Translations under genes and position numbers: made by a program
In this document: positions 7,414 through 10,298 of the stretch, in pieces
Numbering within the stretch: position 1 is the stretch's first letter
Layout: every line of letters starts with the position of its first letter
Origin: Bacilli bacterium
Lineage (GTDB): Bacteria > Bacillota_I > Bacilli_A > RFN20 > CAG-826
Direction: 5' to 3'
DNA: 10,298 bases
Assembly (NCBI GenBank): GCA_016296285.1
Contig: JAEDJP010000045.1
Span: forward strand, 1-10,298
The notes under the pieces: model-generated
Databases searched by the model: none
Told to the model about the DNA's origin: nothing
Seen by the model: only the letters and a program-made list of their open reading frames with translations

Positions 7414-7442
7414 ATGATAAAGCACGTGGATCCGCGTGTAAA
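7414..7442 (-). promoter_or_regulatory. Strong sigma-A-like promoter of the AIPR gene
   Basis: On the - strand, TTTACA (7442-7437) and TATCAT (7419-7414) each match 5 of 6 consensus bases with an optimal 17-bp spacer. The predicted start is near 7407, giving a leader of about 20 nt that contains the GGGG ribosome binding site. This makes the AIPR gene independently transcribed, not merely the tail of the operon to the right. Confidence 0.7.
7423..7438. promoter_or_regulatory. 16-bp near-perfect palindrome in the AIPR promoter spacer (candidate operator)
   Basis: CACGTGGATCCGCGTG pairs at 7 of 8 positions around a central GGATCC. It fills nearly all of the space between the -10 and -35 boxes and clips the -35 box by two bases. 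A dimeric repressor bound here would occlude RNA polymerase. The regulator is unknown. A second GATCCG follows at 7443-7448 without symmetry. Confidence 0.45.
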
Positions 7443-7517
7443 GATCCGGGGGGCCAAACTATGACATCAGGGGCGGTTTTGGAACACATCGACGTCGTTC
7501 TCGGACTTGAATTGGAC

Positions 7518-7528
7518 TAGAATATAAA
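7518..7528 (+). promoter_or_regulatory. Weak candidate -10 region for the rightward gene
   Basis: TAGAAT (7518-7523) followed by TATAAA (7523-7528) is the only AT-rich, -10-like stretch in the 160-bp divergent intergenic region on this strand, 26-31 nt before the ATG at 7549. No good -35 box sits at the right distance (the best, TCGACG, is 23 bp away), so the assignment is tentative. The Shine-Dalgarno AGAAGGGGG lies 7 nt before the ATG. Confidence 0.3.
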
Positions 7529-7548
7529 AAATAGAAGGGGGCGAAGCC

Positions 7549-8151
7549 ATGAATCTCCAAGAATACAAAACAGTCGAGAATCTCAGCTATTTGGGCTTTT
7601 GCGATTATTTGCAAAAGAAATACGGCATTAGTCCCGTCCCATACTTCACGAAGAACTGGAACAAGAACGCGAAAGTCAGCAGGACGCGAGACGGCTTGGT
7701 CGTTCATCACAAATACGAGGATCACGCCATCATGCTCGGGCACCCGAACTGGGCGCAAAAGAATCCCTATGAATGGCAGTTGCCGGAAAACCTTGTCTAT
7801 TGCGATTACTTGGAACACTTGTTCCTGCATATTTTGATTTGCGAAACCCCGTCCAAAGATCACAACGAAAACGAAATCGTCGGGATCGGGGGCGTCATCA
7901 ACTTTCTAGCCCCAGAGCTGAATGACCTTTATTCCGGATGGAAAACGAAGCTGGCGTGGCAAGCCAAATGCCATGAGCGCGTCATCCACGACAAGGACGT
8001 CTATCTCTTATTGCTGAAGCGATTCAAGAAGAATTGCTCAAACTATCCCCTCTATACCGCGGATTGCTTATATAAGAGTTTCAACGAACGTTATGGTTTG
8101 TGGAAAAAGGAATGGAATCAAGACCTTTTCGATGAGATAGAAGCGTTATAA
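7549..8151 (+). CDS. Uncharacterised protein with HNH-like His/Asn motif (200 aa)
   Basis: This is the only rightward gene. The start is fixed by AGAAGGGGG 7 nt upstream. Residues 45-95 hold DGLVVHHKYEDHA (48-60), then ENLVYCDYLEHLFLH (80-94). The His-His (53-54), Asn81, His90 and His94 order, with a hydrophobic core between them, resembles the H-N-H layout of HNH/treble-clef nucleases, lacking the usual zinc Cys pairs. The N-terminus (SYLGFCDYLQKKYG) and the C-terminal half are helix-rich and unassigned. It lies head-to-head with the AIPR gene and tail-to-tail with the PD-(D/E)XK gene (90-bp gap, no clear terminator). A DNA-cutting role in the same defence island is inferred from motif and neighbours. 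The nuclease call is uncertain. Confidence 0.7.
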   Translation: MNLQEYKTVENLSYLGFCDYLQKKYGISPVPYFTKNWNKNAKVSRTRDGLVVHHKYEDHAIMLGHPNWAQKNPYEWQLPENLVYCDYLEHLFLHILICETPSKDHNENEIVGIGGVINFLAPELNDLYSGWKTKLAWQAKCHERVIHDKDVYLLLLKRFKKNCSNYPLYTADCLYKSFNERYGLWKKEWNQDLFDEIEAL

Positions 8152-8241
8152 GGAAAATTTTGACGATTCCAAATGCCCGAAGAGCCGCGCATTCTTTGAC
8201 GAACAAACACGACGGGCGATGGAGTCGACAAAACCGTCTTA

Positions 8242-9153
8242 TCATTCGGTTGGATAAATCGTTCGCTCTCCTTCTTCCGGTAAGTGAATCGTATAAGAAA
8301 TGCTCTCGACTCCTTTCGGAAGCTTGTTTTCTTTGAAATCAGTCAAACATAAACGAGGAAACTTTTCATCGACCAAAAACGCGGAGATTCGGTACACATG
8401 ATATCCTTTGCGATATTCAGATTTCTCCGGGGTGTAGCCCTTCTTCATTAAATACGAATCGATCTCGTTCGCATGGATATAGCCCTTCTGAACAATCTCG
8501 TTTCGAAGGCTCTCGATCGTTTCGCCGTTTGAAGATTGCTGAACCCGAACGAGACAAAGGTAAAGAGGCAATCCGTTTTCTTCTTCTCCTTGCTCCAAAC
8601 TGCTGATTTCAACCGTTCTTCCCGCGTGACTTAATGTCGTCTTGACCTCATATACGGCACCATCTGCTTCGATATCATGGGCGGAAAGAGTTTGGCTTGT
8701 CCAAACAGGGTGTTTTCCCGCATCCGCAAGCAAAAGAAATGTTTTGAGCTCGCCGATGATGTCATAGGCCATCAAATCCTTTGCATAGTTGCCGACAAGG
8801 CTCTTCCATTTTTCAAACCACACAAAAGGAGTATTCAGTAGAGCGATTCTATTTTCGTCGCAAACGCCAGGAGAGATAAAATCCCAAGCCACGCCCGCGA
8901 AAGGAACAACCAAATCATCGGAATCCGTCCACAAACAAAGGAACTTTTGTTCCTTGAGAATACGCGTATGAAAAAGAATGTTATTGAATTTCTCGTGGAT
9001 TTCCAGCGCCTTTTCGAAAGGAATCGCTACCCCAAAACCGCCATCTGCGCAGTAAGCATAGGCGACGTACTTTTCGCTTTCGATGGGAACTTCCCTCATC
9101 AAGCGATCAAGGCCAATGAACGCCCGAAGAATCTCAAGCAAATCTTTATACAT
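8242..9153 (-). CDS. PD-(D/E)XK motif protein (DUF4420-type restriction endonuclease-like)
   Basis: A 303-aa protein starting MYKDLLEI. This ATG is chosen because it follows GGGAGAAG by 3 nt and overlaps the upstream stop (ATGTATAA). A longer frame to 9258 has no such support. The motif core reads DIIGELKTFLLLA (131-143), W151, HDIEADGAVYEVKTT (159-173), then VEISSLEQ (181-188). This gives the Glu135, Asp160, Glu169-x-Lys171 layout of PD-(D/E)XK nucleases, with the IxSLEQ strand typical of the family called PD-(D/E)XK motif protein (PF14390/DUF4420). The expected role is Mg2+-dependent DNA cleavage within a restriction-type complex. These proteins are known neighbours of Z1, MutL/MORC-type ATPase and AIPR genes. 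It is third in a tightly overlapping leftward operon. Confidence 0.85.
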   Translation of the reverse strand: MYKDLLEILRAFIGLDRLMREVPIESEKYVAYAYCADGGFGVAIPFEKALEIHEKFNNILFHTRILKEQKFLCLWTDSDDLVVPFAGVAWDFISPGVCDENRIALLNTPFVWFEKWKSLVGNYAKDLMAYDIIGELKTFLLLADAGKHPVWTSQTLSAHDIEADGAVYEVKTTLSHAGRTVEISSLEQGEEENGLPLYLCLVRVQQSSNGETIESLRNEIVQKGYIHANEIDSYLMKKGYTPEKSEYRKGYHVYRISAFLVDEKFPRLCLTDFKENKLPKGVESISYTIHLPEEGERTIYPTE

Positions 9154-9874
9154 AATCTTCTCCCAAAACAGTGACGAACAGCTCTTCGATGTAGCCTTCC
9201 ATGTCTCCTTCATGAAGCTCCGGAACAAACACCGCGTTTTTAACACCGTGTTGGACAAGCAAACTTCTCAAAATCTGATTGGGCGCCCCGATGCTTTTCG
9301 AATACTCTTCATGACGAAGTCCAGCAAATCTTTGCAAGATTCCGCGATAGACATCGACGCGAAAACCTTTGGGCCCCATTCGCTCAGCCACGTTAAGGAT
9401 CGTGTCAGTCCCAAAGCATGGCTTCGACAAAAATTCATACGTTTTCTCAAGAGAACCCTGATTGCATATGCGATAGATCCAATAGAGAGAAAAAGGATAA
9501 ATCCTCCCATGTTTCGCATAGAAATGCCCTTTGAGAGCATCCGTTACGGTCGTTCCGTCCTTTTCATTCGCAAAACGGTCATATACAACATTTGGAATGG
9601 CGCAAACAGAAAGGAAACGCCAAAAATCGTCGTTGGTGGCGACACCCCAGTTAAACCAAGAAGCGCTCGAAAGGATGCGAAAGAGTTCACGACCGTATAG
9701 CAAATCTTGCTGATACGGCGACTTTCCCGCCGCTTCGCCCCTCATTAATCCCGTCAGCTCTTTGGCAATGTTTTTCAATTCAGGGTTCTTCAAATCGATG
9801 GGCTTGAATCCTTCGATCAGCATTGTTTCAAACCGCTCCGCTGCACGGGTTTTGGAAAGTTCTTCAACGATCAT
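9146..9874 (-). CDS. Uncharacterised 242-aa operon protein, possibly DUF6339
   Basis: The start is ATG at 9874: it follows GAGAAAGGGG by 6 nt and overlaps the upstream stop by 11 bp (ATGATCGTTGA). The longer frame from 9958 lies wholly inside the upstream gene. The protein is soluble and helix-rich, with FNWGVATNDDFWRFLSV (74-90), VVYDRF (96-101), a YPFSLYWIYRI stretch (126-136), and a basic RVDVYRGILQRFAGLRHEEY segment (172-191). No catalytic motif is visible. The W-x(5,8)-DDFWRFL then RxxRF/SLYW pattern recalls DUF6339, a family I associate from memory with Z1/DUF4420 loci. The name is tentative. Its stop overlaps the PD-(D/E)XK start by 8 bp, so the two products are probably made together and may interact. 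Confidence 0.85.
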   Translation of the reverse strand: MIVEELSKTRAAERFETMLIEGFKPIDLKNPELKNIAKELTGLMRGEAAGKSPYQQDLLYGRELFRILSSASWFNWGVATNDDFWRFLSVCAIPNVVYDRFANEKDGTTVTDALKGHFYAKHGRIYPFSLYWIYRICNQGSLEKTYEFLSKPCFGTDTILNVAERMGPKGFRVDVYRGILQRFAGLRHEEYSKSIGAPNQILRSLLVQHGVKNAVFVPELHEGDMEGYIEELFVTVLGEDYV

Positions 9875-10298
9875 TTTTGGCCCCTTTCTCAAATTCCAGA
9901 ACAATTTGGTGCAAAAGGCTTTGGTTCGGGTCATCGGGACGCAAAGATTTTGCCTCAATCATGTATTGAGCGACGGACGCGACGGATCCCTCAGGATACT
10001 TGCCCGAAAGGGTTTGCCCGGCGCCGCGGCTATTCAAGACCGTGGAAAGAAAGATTGCGAGGGCTTCCGCCATAATCTCATTTTCCAACCGTTTGCAATA
10101 TTGTTTGCTTTCGCGATTGATGAAAACGTAATCGGGATGGCGAGGGTTGAGAATCAATTTGAATGTTTGATCAAACTCGTCGATTTCAGGATCGTCCCAG
10201 TTGCATTCCACGGACCAAAGGCCGCCTTTCTCGCTTTCTTTTTCATAAACGGGGAAAGAGGTTCCTTGCCCGGTGATCCGAATTTTGAAGGAACCGAG
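9864..10298 (-). CDS. C-terminal part of an unidentified upstream operon protein
   Basis: The frame is open from the right edge to TGA at 9866-9864, giving 144 residues. An internal GTG (10211) could be read as a start, but the frame continues upstream with protein-like content (FKIRITGQGTSFPVYEKE), so the real start lies outside. A beta-rich part (GGLWSVECNWDDPEIDEFDQ, then TFKLILNPRHPDYVFIN) precedes a helical tail (CKRLENEIMAEALAIFLST and onward to the end). No family is recognised. By position, it precedes the DUF6339-like and PD-(D/E)XK genes with an 11-bp overlap. It might be the tail of one of the larger proteins of such loci (for example the MutL/MORC-type ATPase), but the sequence does not show this. 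Confidence 0.8.
   Translation of the reverse strand, partial: LGSFKIRITGQGTSFPVYEKESEKGGLWSVECNWDDPEIDEFDQTFKLILNPRHPDYVFINRESKQYCKRLENEIMAEALAIFLSTVLNSRGAGQTLSGKYPEGSVASVAQYMIEAKSLRPDDPNQSLLHQIVLEFEKGAKNDR

Noticed and set aside
8152..8241. Terminator between the convergent genes
   Set aside because: Only a 5-bp GACGG/CCGTC pair with a large loop and no T tract was found.
9154..9258. Longer N-terminus for the PD-(D/E)XK protein
   Set aside because: The extra residues lie in the 3' end of the upstream gene and have no ribosome binding site. The ATG at 9153 has GGGAGAAG and the stop-start overlap.
9083..9700. 205-codon rightward frame across the PD-(D/E)XK/242-aa gene junction
   Set aside because: Opposite two overlapping genes with good ribosome binding sites. 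Its translation has no recognisable content.

Overview
The window reads as chromosome of a low-to-mid GC Gram-positive-type bacterium, most likely a Bacillota lineage (Bacilli/Erysipelotrichia/RF39-like, probably host-associated). The grounds are strong purine-rich Shine-Dalgarno sites, sigma-A-like promoters, a Gram-positive-style signal peptide on a giant repeat protein, and TGA used as a stop. The species cannot be named from sequence alone. Nearly everything is transcribed leftward (- strand). The one exception is a gene at 7549-8151.

Region 1 (1-4933) is a surface-protein locus. A promoter whose -35/-10 spacer contains a run of 11 G (4918-4928) precedes a 50-codon helix-turn-helix (HTH) gene (4705-4857). 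Twenty-four bases further on comes a huge secreted protein (start 4680, at least 1560 residues, running off the left edge). That protein has a signal peptide, an RCC1-like propeller and then at least 13 cadherin/Ig-like repeats. The G tract suggests phase variation of the whole two-gene unit by slippage that changes promoter spacing. A short hairpin overlapping the ribosome binding site of the large gene suggests translational coupling to the HTH gene.

Region 2 (5191-10298) is a restriction/phage-defence-like island. A leftward operon enters from the right edge: an unidentified C-terminal fragment (9864-10298), a 242-aa DUF6339-like protein (9146-9874) and a 303-aa PD-(D/E)XK motif protein of the DUF4420 type (8242-9153). 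These genes overlap by 11 and 8 bp. Then comes an oppositely oriented 200-aa protein with an HNH-like His/Asn pattern (7549-8151), and finally a 714-aa AIPR (abortive infection phage resistance) protein with a C-terminal HRDC-like segment (5242-7386). The AIPR gene has its own strong promoter with a palindrome in the spacer, and its own terminator. DUF4420 and AIPR proteins are known companions in operons with Z1 and MutL/MORC-type ATPase genes, so those partners may lie beyond the right edge.

The most unusual points are the poly-G promoter switch with its HTH gene, the AIPR-HRDC architecture, the nuclease-like gene inserted in reverse between two expected defence partners, and the palindromic candidate operator in the AIPR promoter. 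No tRNA, rRNA, CRISPR array or insertion sequence was seen.
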